From Coniochaeta sp. PMI_546 (taxonomy: Eukaryota; Ascomycota; Sordariomycetes; Coniochaetales; Coniochaetaceae), in NCBI GenBank assembly GCA_021432605.1, contig MU271150.1, positions 558,001 through 622,000 on the forward strand: a DNA stretch of 64,000 nt, in the 5' to 3' direction. A program made the translations under genes and the position numbers. This document shows, one piece after another, positions 1 through 10,971 of the stretch (the stretch's first letter is position 1; the number at the start of each line of letters is the position of its first letter). The notes under the pieces were generated by a model that ran no database searches, had not been told where the DNA came from, and saw only the letters and a list, made by a program, of their open reading frames with translations.

Positions 1-307
1 GGAGAATGCGGCCATAGCGGCCAAGCTCGAGGCGATCAGGAACGCGAGGAGGAAGGTTAAGCAGCAGCGGGTTAATGGCGTCACGGACGGGGTTAAGGGC
101 GATAAAACGCAGGGGTTGGCGGACAAGGAGGTTGTGATCGGGTGGAAGCACCTTGCCAAGGCCTTGGAGGCTACCCGCGCCAGTATCAGTGCTGACGAAC
201 GGACGAGGCTGGAGAGGATATACCGCGAGTTTGTCGTTGGCCGGAGCGGGGAGATGAGGGATGGACAGGGGAGTATGGAAATCGGGGGGCGGAGTAGTCT
301 TATGTGA
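1..307 (+). CDS. PEX1: PEX1 peroxisomal AAA-ATPase, C-terminal end only
   Basis: This is the last ~100 codons of a gene that begins left of the window; the frame is open from base 2 to the stop at 305-307. The tail contains the stretch ISADERTRLERIYREFVVG followed by RSGEM and the terminal GGRSSLM, which matches the conserved C-terminus of fungal peroxin-1 that follows the second AAA module. PEX1 forms a heterohexameric ATPase with PEX6 at the peroxisome membrane and extracts the PTS1 receptor PEX5 for recycling. The visible part contains no Walker motifs, so the assignment rests on the C-terminal signature alone. The upstream portion (KLEAIRNARRKVKQQ) is a basic helix. The downstream neighbour is convergent. 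Confidence 0.8.
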   Translation, partial: ENAAIAAKLEAIRNARRKVKQQRVNGVTDGVKGDKTQGLADKEVVIGWKHLAKALEATRASISADERTRLERIYREFVVGRSGEMRDGQGSMEIGGRSSLM

Positions 308-757
308 GCATGCTTGACCTGACCCTCGATAGCGAGGTATCTAGCTGTAGGTATAGCTGTATGAATGGTGTATATGGAATTTGTTTGACGATCTTCTGGT
401 ATCATACGAAATTACCTGCACCTGATGTCTGGCCATAGCACAACAGAGGAACTTATCCGGTTGAGGACGCTAATTGATGAGTCAGGGGAAGCTCTAGCAT
501 GCACAGAGCATGGGTGACGTCCTAGAGGGCACAGTAAGTATATTATAGTCGAGTTTGTAGGTTGGGCGCGACAGTATGTGATCAGTAATCCTGTATGGTT
601 ACAGCTTTCGTCGGTCTATCCTATAACCTAAAGCTAGTATCTGGGAATCATACAATTGCCTAGGCAGATTCTGTCTAACCACTCACAAGCCCCCAGGCCG
701 TGCCGTACCACTCAGCTTTGATATACCATACTCATAGCCGTACGTTATTGTTGTGAC
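308..757. other. Intergenic, convergent 3' flanks
   Basis: This stretch lies between the PEX1 stop and the stop of the minus-strand regulator, so it should hold two 3' untranslated regions. I see no open frame, repeat or RNA gene in it. Confidence 0.6.
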
Positions 758-2529
758 TCAGCTACCATGCGACCAATTCTCACCCCTCTCTTGTTGCGAC
801 TTCGTACTAGGTAACGCCCTCACACATCGCTCAACTCCGTCACTCAGACTTATATCTTTCCATATCCTGCCCAAGTATTCCAGTCCGTATTTGTCATTCC
901 ATACATACCGTCGCAATACCTCCTTCACCTCAGCCGGTGACCCGCATCCTACCATCCTTACGACAGCATTCAAACGCGCAGAAAACCAAGAACCGTGACC
1001 ATGTCCATCAGCCACAACACTGCCAATAAACAGCACCCACAGCAGATCCCTTGACCTCGCTCCAGGCCACGACGCAGCATTGATAGGCTCCGCATCATCC
1101 AGCGCCTCCCTCAGCCGCGCGACCATGATCCCGACCACCGGCCCGCCCTCAGGTACCAGTCGGAGACCGGCGTAGAGAAAAACATGCGCGGCCAGACACA
1201 GCGTCCGGAAGCGGTGTTCGTCCGGTGTCTTGGGCTCCTTTTCGACCCGGCGCAGGATGTAGAGGTCGGCGATGTTGTGCAAGATGCGGGTGGGTATGGG
1301 CCCGCCGATACCGAACTTCTTGGCCAGTACGGACTGGCGGAGGCACCGGAACACGGAGGTGATGTCTTCGTTGTCGAGGTCGCTGTCGTCGCTGGTCAGG
1401 TGGGAAATTTCCGGCTCGTCTTCCTGTTGGAGGAGGTCCAGGGGCAGCTGGACGTCCATGTACCCGCGTATCAGGGGGAATAGGGGTGCTCGGCCGATGA
1501 CAGTGGCTGTTTGCAGGTCGACCCTAGAGTGTTGTGGAATCATTAGTATGATTGAGCAATTCCGGTCCCGTTGACACGACGTACCAAGTGATGGCTTGTG
1601 CTACATGATAGGTGTCCTTGAAGACTACGGCGCCGCCGCGTGAATCTACCAGCCTTTTCAAACCTCGGACATGCATATCCGCCTCGCGGAATGACCCTTC
1701 CAAAGCCTTTAGTGTTTGAGTATCAGTCCTTTATATTTCTGTCTGACTGTATCGGAGCAGGTATGGGAGGTCTAGACACTCACAGCAACGTTGGCCAAAT
1801 TGGCGACAGCGACTATCATAGCGTCCGAGACTTGCGTGCGCGGATACCGGTTGATTTCTCGGTGGAGCTCCTTGATGGCTTGTGTCTTTTGGTATAGCCC
1901 TTCGTAGGCGACGGCCCGGTCTATTGACGGGACGGACATGACCCAGACGGTACATGAGAGGGCTAGAGTTCCTCTCATGACGAGTGGTTCTGACATGGCC
2001 ATGCTGAAGTACGGCCTCTGTTTGACGTTTTTGGATACGTTAAGAGTGAACTTCGTGAGGACTTGGGGGACAGATGAGGATCATCAGCTGGGAACGGTAC
2101 CGTGAGATAGCACATAGAGATGACCCTACAGTACTGGATCAGCCTGTCGACTCGCCAGTTGTTCTCGACGGGCAGGACTCGAAAGGGGTCAAGAGACCGC
2201 GTCCCTAGCCGCGAGTCTTGAGCACCAGGACTTGGACTTCGAGATGATGTTGACTCGATGGGTAAGAGCTCCTTTGCAGGGAATTTCTTCGAGCCTCTCC
2301 GACTGTCCTTATCTGCCTTGTCGGATAGCCTGAATCGACTTTTGAGAGTCCCCTTGAGCTCTTCGGTCCGGCGAGACTGGCTCGAACCTGGAACCACTTG
2401 CGGCTGTCCGACAGGCTCTTTCAATTTACGAGAACGCGAGGCTAGGGCCGTCCTCATGGCATGACTTCGCATAGCCGTAGTGGCCGGCCTTGGTGCGTCA
2501 CCCGACACGAAAAACTCATATTCTGGCAT
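758..2529 (-). CDS. Fungal-specific transcription factor-like protein (Fungal_trans_2 / 'tachykinin family' type), no zinc cluster
   Basis: I build four exons: 2529-2101, 2050-1784, 1706-1585 and 1523-758, joined by introns of 50, 77 and 61 nt with GT..AG ends, giving 527 residues. The N-terminus (MPEYEFFVSGDAPRP, then RSHAMRTALASRSRK) is the usual opening of this family, which lacks an N-terminal Zn2Cys6 cluster. It is followed by a disordered Ser/Arg-rich part and a helical body with DPFRVLPVENNW, a region around SEPLVMRGTLALS, and the motif EADMHVRGLKRLVDSRGG. Family members resemble the middle-homology region of fungal transcription factors; their actual role is mostly unknown. The first intron has a GTACCG donor and is the least certain junction; the other two are strong. 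The gene is divergent from the His-rich gene at 3464. Confidence 0.75.
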
Positions 2530-3463
2530 CTTGACATCGGCATATATTGATATGAAAAGTTAAGCATACAATGTATATTGTTCACGGGCAGAAAAACTGA
2601 AGAAGGACACAGAGTACTAGGTAAGGTATACAAGATAAGCTGTATTCAAGTGTACTACCATTACGTCTCATAGGGTTAATCGACCTTCCGCAGTTTGTAA
2701 GCCAACCAGGCCAAGGCAGGTTCTAGATCGGTTGTCTATCAGCTACACGTGTACCTTACATGCTTTCATCCGGATCCTACGGGGAAGACCAAGCGAACCA
2801 CTGCTGGCATCGAAATGCCCTCACCCCTTTGGTGCGAAGCAACGTGACGAAACAGCGCTGAACTTATAAGGTCGCTCCTTCCCGAAGTTCAGTCACAACG
2901 TAAGAGGGACGAATTATAGATTACTCATCTCGGGTGGTCCGTGCACATGATTGGTCGTGTTAATAAGGCACTGGCTAGCAAGAAGCTGACTAACCCGCAC
3001 AAACTCTACCTAGCGTTGTTTGAGAGAGCCCCACTGCCCCATCAGGCCAGCTCCACGGTTCGCAGCGAACCCCTGACCCTGTCACCCTGGCGGCCGTGGC
3101 CCAACCTCCGGGCGGATCCCTGCAGCACTTTCGTACCACTTAGTACACTGCGTAGCTACCAGCCTCCAGATTTCTGGCGGTGAGCTTAGCAGAAGGAAGA
3201 AAAGGCAACTCTCTCCGACATTTGGTGGTCTCGTCCAATCCGCTCTCCTTCTGCAGAGACAGTCCCCGTCTTCTTGCAGGTGAAAACTGCGCGGTGAGCT
3301 GCAAGACATTGTGAAGCCCATTCTTGTGCGCGAACGCCTCAGAATCCATCTCGAAGCTAGAGAGGTGCATTCGTAATTGCTTCAACTTGTCTCAGCCAGA
3401 CTTACACCACCTCCGACGACCTCCAACAAGACATCGTACTTGTCCCCCAAACCGCCAAAAACA
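2530..3463. other. Divergent intergenic region
   Basis: This is the shared upstream region of the regulator (minus) and the His-rich gene (plus). The last ~80 bases before the ATG at 3464 are C/A-rich and purine-poor, typical of a 5' untranslated leader. A perfect 10-bp E-box palindrome lies at 2744-2753. No convincing coding frame is present. Confidence 0.5.
2744..2753. promoter_or_regulatory. E-box palindrome TACACGTGTA
   Basis: This is a 10-bp perfect inverted repeat with a CACGTG core, in a divergent promoter region. CACGTG is bound by bHLH factors of the Cbf1/Pho4/SREBP type in fungi. Its use here is inferred from position only. Confidence 0.3.
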
Positions 3464-4362
3464 ATGGGCCTCCTCGACGACGCAGCCTCGGTCGTCTCGG
3501 GCCGCAGCACCCACTCCAAACACCACAAGCACCGCGACCACAAGCACAGCGACTCCCACTCGCGGCACAAGCACCGCTCCCGCTCGCGCTCCAGCTCCCG
3601 CAGCCGCCACCACGACCGCTCCTCCTCCCACCTGCCCGGCATAGCCGCCTCCATCTTCGGCGTCGAGGACAAGCACCACAAGCACTCCAGCTCCTCCCGC
3701 TCCATCTTCGGCGGTGACGACAAGCACCACAAGCACAACTCCTCCCGCGCCTCCTTCTTCGGGCTGGGGAGCCATGGAAACGCCAGCAGAGGTAGTTTCT
3801 TCGGCTTTGGTCCGTCTCCCCTCCCTCTTTCCCCTCTCCTTACCCTCTTATCCCCTCCAAAGACAAAAATATTGGTATTGAACAAGACCTGACCGAAAAC
3901 AAAAAATGAGCAGGCCCATCCCGCGGACCGTCCTACTACAAGCGCTCCCCGCGCCCAAACTTCATCCAGCGCAGCCTGCGGCACCTGCGCCGCCTGCTGC
4001 GCGACCTGGTCTACTACGCCAAGCGGCACCCCGTCAAGGTCTTCGCCCTGGTCATCATGCCCCTGGTGACGGGCGGCTTCCTGACCGCCCTGCTGGCCCG
4101 CTTCGGCCTGCGCCTCCCCGCCGGCCTGGAGAGGATGCTGGGCGTGGCCGCCAAGGCCGGCGCGGGCGACGGCATCGGCCTGGTCGGCGAGGCGGTCAGG
4201 ATGGCCAGCGGCGGGTTCGGGGCCGGCGGCGGGGGTAGTGCCAGGGTGTCGGTGGAGAGGGGCCGGGATGGGGATTATAGCTGGGAGAGGAGGCATGTCG
4301 AGAGGGACGATGCGGGCTGGGGCGGCGGGCTGATGTCTGGCGTTGCGAAGATGTTTATATGA
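3464..4362 (+). CDS. His/Ser-rich repeat protein with one C-terminal membrane segment
   Basis: There are two exons, 3464-3809 and 3914-4362 (104-nt intron), giving 264 residues. An alternative donor GTAGTT at 3792 has the same phase and would shorten exon 1. The N-terminal half is rich in His, Lys, Arg and Ser and carries imperfect repeats: a (S/A)(I/F)FG element followed by DKHHKH and a Ser stretch. The C-terminal half starts with SYYKRSPRPNF, continues with Arg-rich helices, and has a hydrophobic stretch VKVFALVIMPLVTGGFLTA that could span a membrane, followed by a Gly-rich tail. I do not recognise a family with known function. The TF neighbour is divergent and the downstream gene is convergent. 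Confidence 0.7.
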
Positions 4363-4765
4363 GGGGCTGTACAGGTGAAGGAGAGTAGAGGTCCGGCAGA
4401 TAGATGCCTTTTTTTCCCGATACCATTCTCGTTAGCAGGCGAGGCCTTTCCGGTGTGTGTTTGTTCCTAGGTTGGATGGCTTTTCGTATCTATCTCCCTC
4501 TAGTGTAGCTGAAATGACGATGACAAGAGCTCCTGACGGACAATACAGTACAGCAGATGTTAAGTGGCCGAGGAGTTCACACACTGTAGACATTAATTTA
4601 AACACCAAAAGCATTAAAGCGGTACTAGGAAAGTCTATCAAGGTGACGAGCAGGGCATGCTATCCATGTATTTTCCGTATGCCACCAAGAGCCGAGCCCG
4701 ACTTAGAAACGTTCAGAACCCGATCATCAGTCAATCATCTTGCTACGACGAAACAAAACAAGGTC
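4363..4765. other. Intergenic, convergent 3' flanks
   Basis: This stretch separates the 3' ends of two convergent genes. I see no repeat or conserved frame in it. Confidence 0.5.
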
Positions 4766-5947
4766 CTACCGCCCTTTCCGCCTCTTGGAAGAACCACCGG
4801 CCACAGGTTTCCGCTTGACCGGAGAAGATCCGCCAGAGGGTTTCTTAGACCGCTGCGTGGACGACTCTCGCTCCTTGCGCACTTCCCGTTCCGGCTCCGG
4901 CTCAGGCTCGGGCGAGTCCTCGATAACGATGACGTCCTCGCGGCTGCGGCCACGCCTGCCGACGACAGGAGCACCGCCAGCGCTACCGGAACTCGGGACT
5001 CTGGTCACACCGTACTCTTCGCTCGTGCTGTCGCTGTTGTCGCTGGCCGTCTCTTCGCTCGTGTCCCCTGCACTCCGGCGCCTGCTTGGGTCCTGGGATG
5101 CGGTACTGGGTCGTCCGTACACATTGTGACCAGTGCCGGCTGGGGGCCCGGAGACATTGCGACGGCCAGCTGGGGCACGTGGATCCGCAGTCATGTACCG
5201 GAATGGGTCAGCGGATGCTTGGCGTTGAGCTGGTATGGAAGGTGCCGAGATGGAAGCAGGCGTTGCCTGGCCGTAGGTGCCCGGCCAGGAATCCTGGCGA
5301 GACGAACTGGACGGAGGTCGAGGTGCCGTATCCGAGACGTGACGAGACGCGGAGGGTGGATACCCGTGTTGGACGTACGAGTAGCGAAATGGAGAATTGC
5401 CGCGAGAACGGTCCGAGGCAGGATCCCGGCTTGGAGGTCTCTGAGATGACGCTGTTCCGGAACGAGGCCGCGACCTAGCTGAAGCCAGGGGTGGAGGAAA
5501 GTACCCCATGGGCGGATAGACAGGACGGCCTGGTTCCTCATGAAAGCTCCCTGAGACAGTCCGTTGTGGTGCTGGCTCGTCAACTACCACCGAACGCCGT
5601 TTTCTTACAGTCGGCTCCAGATGTGAGAGTGGGACGGCAAACCGCTGCTTCTTCTCCTTCCGTTTCTTGCGCGCCTCCTCTTCTGCTCGCATCCGCTCCC
5701 GCCGTCGTTCCAATGCTGCCAGTTCCTCTTGGGTGAGCCTGACGTCCTTCTTGCCCTTCGCCTGTGCTCGCCGTATTCTCTCTAGAGCAGACTCCACAAT
5801 TGCTTCCTCTCTCTCGCTTAATGCTGTTCCGTGCCCGCCACGAACTTCAACATCTTGTTCCGAATCATAGTCTTCCGAGGTATCGTCCTCGTCCTCTTCG
5901 TCCTCCTGCTGAAAAACATAACTGCTGCGTGACCTTCCATCGCCCAT
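4766..5947 (-). CDS. Uncharacterised disordered protein, start uncertain
   Basis: The frame is uninterrupted and encodes 393 residues from the ATG at 5947. It has an acidic segment (QQEDEEDEDDTSEDY), then a predicted charged helix or coiled coil (LSEREEAIVESALERI through RRRERMRAEEEARKKRK), a long Ser/Pro/Arg-rich disordered region, and a basic tail with nuclear-localisation-like KRKP and SSKRRKGR. The frame stays open upstream to about 6205, encoding plausible acidic protein (VVEEVDSDEDSDTQ), but contains no ATG there. The true start may therefore lie on an unrecognised exon. Function is unknown; a nuclear role is suggested only by the basic tail. PRA1 lies immediately upstream on the same strand. 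Confidence 0.6.
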   Translation of the reverse strand: MGDGRSRSSYVFQQEDEEDEDDTSEDYDSEQDVEVRGGHGTALSEREEAIVESALERIRRAQAKGKKDVRLTQEELAALERRRERMRAEEEARKKRKEKKQRFAVPLSHLEPTVRKRRSVVVDEPAPQRTVSGSFHEEPGRPVYPPMGYFPPPLASARSRPRSGTASSQRPPSRDPASDRSRGNSPFRYSYVQHGYPPSASRHVSDTAPRPPSSSSRQDSWPGTYGQATPASISAPSIPAQRQASADPFRYMTADPRAPAGRRNVSGPPAGTGHNVYGRPSTASQDPSRRRSAGDTSEETASDNSDSTSEEYGVTRVPSSGSAGGAPVVGRRGRSREDVIVIEDSPEPEPEPEREVRKERESSTQRSKKPSGGSSPVKRKPVAGGSSKRRKGR

Positions 5948-6180
5948 GTCTATTCCCGTGAACCGGAGCGGATCGCTGACAAAGCGAGTACCGCTCGATG
6001 AAGCCAAACCAACGCCCTGTGTATCACTATCTTCGTCGCTGTCGACCTCTTCCACGACACGTCGACCAGCGTTCCACAAATCCTCTAACCCTCCCTCCTC
6101 GCGCGCGTTGTTTCTCCTTCGACCGCGCCTCGATGGTCTTCCCCATTGGGGCGCATGTTTGGGAGATCGCGGCCGACCAC

Positions 6181-6711
6181 CTAGACCGCCTCCCCGGAAA
6201 AAGCCTCATCGATGGGCTTATCCAATAGTGCGGCGTGACCGAGGATGGTCACGCCGCTTGCACCAATCAGCCATAGGAGTGTGCCGAAGGGCGAAGCATA
6301 GAGCGCAACGGGAATGGCGATGATGCACATTCCCGTGTAGAGTTGTGATGTAGTGAAGCGCTGGTTACCGAATTCGAGATCGCGGCCCTCAAGCTTGGAG
6401 ATCAGCCACGTGCCAGCAAACACGAAGATGATGTCGAACAGCAGCCACTTGTTGGTGAGGAGAGAGTAGATTGCGAGCATGAGGAACACGACAAAGTAGT
6501 TGCTCGAGAAGTGGCCGAGGTTGTAGTTCACACGCGACTGAGCTTCGGCTAGGTTTGCTGGCTTTGAGAACCGCTTGATGTCGAAGAACTCGCTAATAGG
6601 CCGCAGGTTCGAGAACCGCTGCGTAAGCGAAGTCGAACGCATGCCAGAGAAGCGGTCACCCAGGTTCAGGCGGGATGTCAAAGCATCCAGAGGAATCTGT
6701 ATACGAGCCAT
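6181..6711 (-). CDS. YIP3: PRA1/Yip3 family prenylated Rab acceptor
   Basis: This is a single-exon gene of 176 residues, the usual length for the family. It contains the PRA1 signature: RPISEFFDIKRFSKP, then SRVNYNLGHFSSNYF, followed by two hydrophobic hairpins (VVFLMLAIYSLLTNKWLLF and the segment around LYTGMCIIAIPVALY and LLWLIGASGVTILGHA). PRA1 proteins are small ER/Golgi membrane proteins that bind prenylated Rab GTPases and assist vesicle traffic. The stop codon overlaps the open frame leading into the next minus-strand gene, and the first ATG of that gene is only 234 bases further on, an unusually tight tandem arrangement. Confidence 0.9.
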   Translation of the reverse strand: MARIQIPLDALTSRLNLGDRFSGMRSTSLTQRFSNLRPISEFFDIKRFSKPANLAEAQSRVNYNLGHFSSNYFVVFLMLAIYSLLTNKWLLFDIIFVFAGTWLISKLEGRDLEFGNQRFTTSQLYTGMCIIAIPVALYASPFGTLLWLIGASGVTILGHAALLDKPIDEAFSGEAV

Positions 6712-9470
6712 CTTTAATTGATCTTGATGATAGGGGCGCTGAATGAATGTTGGTGTCGTTTAGGTGTGCTCTCGAGGTTGAAGAGTGTATGGTGCAGGGA
6801 CGGAGAAAGGTGATTCGGCCTCAAGAAGAAAAGGCTAGCCGTGATTGTTGTACGCGTACTTGGGTGGAATGCAATAGGCTTCATAGACGTGTTGAAAAAA
6901 AAAAGCCGAGATCTGTTCAGAAAGTTTTACGATTAGAACATTTGGCGAATGAAAACGCGAGACAGGCAGCAGAATTGAAATCAGGCTCAGCTCTCAAGGG
7001 ACGCGCAACCCTTGCTTCTAATTTGGATCACGCCCAGCGAGATGGCCAATTGCTTGATTGACAGAATTCAACTTACAGTTCAAGCTTAAGCTTGATGATT
7101 TTCTCGATTGTCGACAATGAAAGAATATTTTTTTGTTCGCGTGTCAGGGGTATGAGCTGGGTCCGTGGCGGGAGATGAGGACGGTTCGGCTAGATGACGC
7201 CAAATGCCCGTTGAAGCTTTGGTGGCCCGGGCGTCTCTCCCAGAATCCCGGGGATTCGTCCCACTCCCCGTCGCTGGCTTCGTGTCGTTCTCCCTAGACT
7301 GGTCCGTGCCAGCTCCTCCCGTCCAGCAGCCCCGTGCTGGCCATCTGTCAAGGGAAAGGAAGGGAGAGGACGTTGAAGAGAAGAAGAAGAGAAGAGGAGG
7401 AAAAATGACGGTAAACTTGTGGAAGAGCGGTATGTATCATCACTCCCGGCTCAAGCCCGCTCTTTCCTTATTTTTGCTCCTTCCTTCACCCACCAGCTCT
7501 CACTTTCAGGCTGGAAGGTGGGGCAATTAGCGGGGAACTTATGCACGGCCGGCTGCTATCTTTCGTTGGATTTCTCAGCCCAATTCCGACCGGCAGACGA
7601 CACGTCTGACGTCTCTTTCGAGTGACGAAATTCAGGCTGCTTTGATCAGACGAATTGGAATCTGGCCAGCGCACATAAGGTATCTTGCTGGGGTCTTGGG
7701 AGTGTCCGTTATCCTTCCAATTCGCCTAGCCTCATGAGTTGGCGGTGCCCGATGTCCGCGCCCAGTTGTGCAACGAGGCTTACGGGCAATATGGCAATAT
7801 GGCAATCAATGAGCTGTCCTACTAGTTGTCTCCACTGGAGACGGTCCTTCGACGACTGTACAACTGAACAACTCGCAAGTGCTGGGCTATAGGTGTGTAG
7901 CATCGACGTTGTTATAGATGACGGCAACTCACGATGAACATGCCCTTACCCGCAAGGACGGTTGTTGATTAGTCAACCTAGTCCGGCGGCTCGGGTATTC
8001 CTCAGTCCTTCCGGGCGTCTCTTCGAGAAAGCCCAATTCGTTTTTCAAACATTCGAACGGTTTTCGAAACGAGTACAGTATAGACCAGTGAGAGGACGCG
8101 CAGAAGAGTGGTGTCAATTGATCTCCCTCCCTTCGTTTCTTCGACAGCTTCGACGGATATGGAGCATCGACACCTATGTCTCCGGGGGCAGATGTATGAT
8201 TTGTGTATCTGGGTATACCAGTTTACCGAGTCCTGCCTGGCCGAGAGTATTTTTTCTCGGAGTCCTACAGCTGACAGTCCATGCATGGGATTATGATTGG
8301 TGATCCACTGAGTAACGGTAGCAAGAGCATCGCTCATGTGGAAGTGGCCAGTTCATTTACAGACAAATACCCCGTCCTCGACAACGTCGCGAACACATAT
8401 ACCAGGACTTGATGCACTGTATGACTCTCGCTCATAGTGAATGGGCACAATTTCAACCTCAACAGCTACAGGTCCTGCAGGAGAACTGGTGATAACTTAT
8501 CGAGTAAGTCGTGGGCACCAACATCCTGAGAAGAAAACTCCTCATACTCGGAAGGCATGTTTTGAGCCTTTTGCGCTCTTCGAAGGTGAGGTTGCCCTAG
8601 CCGCAACGCAAAGAAACGTCGGAACTTGCTGTTTAATAACAAGCCCTGGTGGAAGCTGACCAAGGTCGTGGTGTCGGAGCGGAGTCGCACGCCTATGACT
8701 GCCAACGGTCTCTTTGGTCACATTAGTGCCAGAGGTACGGCCCGCCTGACTATCGAAGGTATAAGCTGCTTAGGCTCGAGGTTTCCTCTTGCTTGAACAC
8801 TCCGACCTTGACCTGGTCTGGGACGTGGATGTTGGAGTGTACGACTGTGAATTCTGGCATTTGATCCAGAAACCAGCGTCAGGCAAATCCAGACTTAAAT
8901 GAGCGATGCGTTGGGTCGAGTAAAGCATGCGAGGCGGAAGACAGACGCGAGTTTTCAGAGTTGGCGGTAGATAGTAGATTAGGACGTAACTAGAGGCTGC
9001 GCAGGATCATGAAGCTGGCTTTGAGGTCCGGAACAAGGTGTGGAGCGTCCTCTTCAACAAGATGACTTTTGAACATCTGATAGGAAATACTCGAATGGTT
9101 GCAGCAGAACAGATAGAGCTCCTGGTACAAGCCCTCTGTTTCGAGCATTGAGCCATCCTCAGATCATTTGTTGTGCACACAATATATCTACTCAAGGAAG
9201 GGCAGATCTACACATACATATGGTACAAAGTATAGTGGTGCGGGAAACATATACCTATCTCAGAATGTCTAGGAAGGTCAAGGGGTGCAAAGAGGTAGAA
9301 TTAAGGTTAAAACAGCCACCTGGAATTTGCCGAAGTGCTGTCCAACTGCCAGCTGGCCTCAGTTTCACCAGCGAGGGACCCCCCTGCCAATCCAGAACTT
9401 ATTAGTTGGCCCTTTTTATTTTACCTGTCCCAACTCAACCTTTCTAGCCCAACGAGCCAAGCATGCGACG
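6712..9470. other. Long divergent intergenic region (2.8 kb)
   Basis: This lies upstream of PRA1 (minus) and the Erj5-like gene (plus). It holds an 11-base A run near 6896-6906, a purine-rich GAAGAAGAAG stretch near 7375-7400, and several short frames of 60-110 codons on both strands (for example 8002-8337 and 8466-8705 minus) that lack ATG, splice logic or family signatures. I see no supported gene. Confidence 0.5.
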
Positions 9471-10971
9471 ATGAAGATCACAACTCTAACCCTCGGCCTC
9501 CTGGCCGTCCTCACACCCCTCTCGGCCGCCTGGTCGAAAGAAGGTCAGTTACACATCCCCTCCTTGACCTTTACAAAATCCCACCAACAGGGGCACAGCA
9601 CACTAACCGCATCCCTTCTCGAAAACCAGACCGCGAAATCTTCCGCCTCCGCGACGAGCTCGCCGCCCACGAGTCGCCCGATATAACCTTCTACGACTTC
9701 CTGGGCATCAAGCCCTCCGCCTCGCAGGACGAGATCAACAAGGCCTACCGCAAGAAGTCCCGCTCCCTGCACCCGGACAAGGTCAAGCAGCAGCTCGCCG
9801 CCGAGCGCGCCGCCGCCGCGAAAGCGGAGGCCAAGAAGTCCAAGTCCGGCGTCAAGGTAGCCAAGCAGCCCTCCCAGTCCGAGGTCAAGGCCGCCGTCAA
9901 GCGCGCCTCCGACCGGCAGGCCAGGCTGAGCATCGTGGCCAACATCCTCCGCGGCCCCGGTAGGGAGCGGTACGATTACTTCCTGAGCAACGGCTTCCCC
10001 AAGTGGAAGGGGACGGAGTACTACTACTCGCGCTACCGACCCGGCTTCGGGACCGTGCTGGTGGGCGTCTTCCTGTTTGCCGGCGGCGGGGCGCACTACA
10101 TTGCTTTGTACATGGGCTGGAAGCGGCAGAGGGAGTTTGTCGAGCGGTATATCAAGTATGCGCGCAACGCCGCCTGGGGCGAGAACCTGGGCGTCAACAT
10201 ACCCGGTGTCGACGGACAGCCCGTCGCTGTGCCTGCGCCCGCGCCGGCGAGGGAGCAGCAGATGTACGAGGACGAGAATGGCCGGGCTGTGCCGATCAAC
10301 CGCAAGATGAGACGGATGCAGGAGAAGGATGCTAGGAAGGAGGCTGACAAGGAGCGGATTGCGCAGGGCGGGAGGAGGGGCAGGAGGGGTGCGGCGGCGG
10401 CGGCGGCGGCGGCGACGAGCAAGCCCGGTTCTGGTGCTGCTACGCCGCGGACGCAGGAGGGTGCTGGTCCCACGGGGTCGAAGAAGAGGGTCGTTGCGGA
10501 GAATGGCAAGGTGCTGGTTGTTGATTCGCTCGGGGATGTGTATCTGGAGCAGGAGGATGAGGAGGGCAGAGTGCAGGAGTTCTTGCTTGATGTGAGTGAT
10601 ATCCCTTTTCAGCCCATGTGTCGGAATGTTTGGCTAACATGACGTTGCAGCCTAACGAGATCGCACGGCCGACTATCAGCGACACCGCCGTCGTCCGGCT
10701 GCCCGTCTGGGTCTACCAGCTAACCGTCGGCCGCCTGCTCTCCAAGCGCAGCAAGGACGACAGCTCCGACGAGGAGTTCGACGATGAGCAGCCGGTGGAG
10801 GACGAGGATGATGACTCGGAGCCGGGCAAGCGCACCCCGAGCACCGACTCGGCCGAGGACTTTGAGCTGCTCGACAAGTCTGTCGAGTCGCTGGGCAAGG
10901 ACACGGCCAAAGCAAGCGGTTCCAGCCAGAAGCAGGGTAAGGCTGGGAAGCGAAAGAACAAGAAGAGGTAA
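9471..10971 (+). CDS. ERJ5: ER membrane J-domain protein (Erj5-like)
   Basis: There are three exons, 9471-9543, 9630-10591 and 10651-10971, giving 451 residues; intron 1 has a CACTAAC branch point. Residues 1-20 form a signal peptide (MKITTLTLGLLAVLTPLSAA). The J domain begins near residue 41 (DITFYDFLGIKPSAS), with the catalytic HPD tripeptide at 72-74 (SLHPDKV) and a lysine/alanine-rich insertion before ERYDYFLSNGFPKW. A membrane segment follows (TVLVGVFLFAGGGAHYIALY). The rest is charged: a poly-Ala tract from GCG repeats, and an acidic, Lys-ending tail (KAGKRKNKKR). HPD stimulates the ATPase of an Hsp70, here presumably Kar2/BiP in the ER lumen, as for yeast Erj5. The domain order is clear; the exact orthology is inferred. 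Confidence 0.85.

Noticed and set aside
3382-4296. 304-codon antisense open frame opposite the His-rich gene
   Set aside because: It crosses the intron of the sense gene and its composition (Gly/Ala/Val and Glu/Arg runs) is that of a frame shadow.
8002-8705. Minus-strand frames at 8002-8337 and 8466-8705 as a possible gene
   Set aside because: The longer has a normal ATG but no family match, the other begins with TTG, and no donor/acceptor pair joins them in phase; lengths are within chance expectation.
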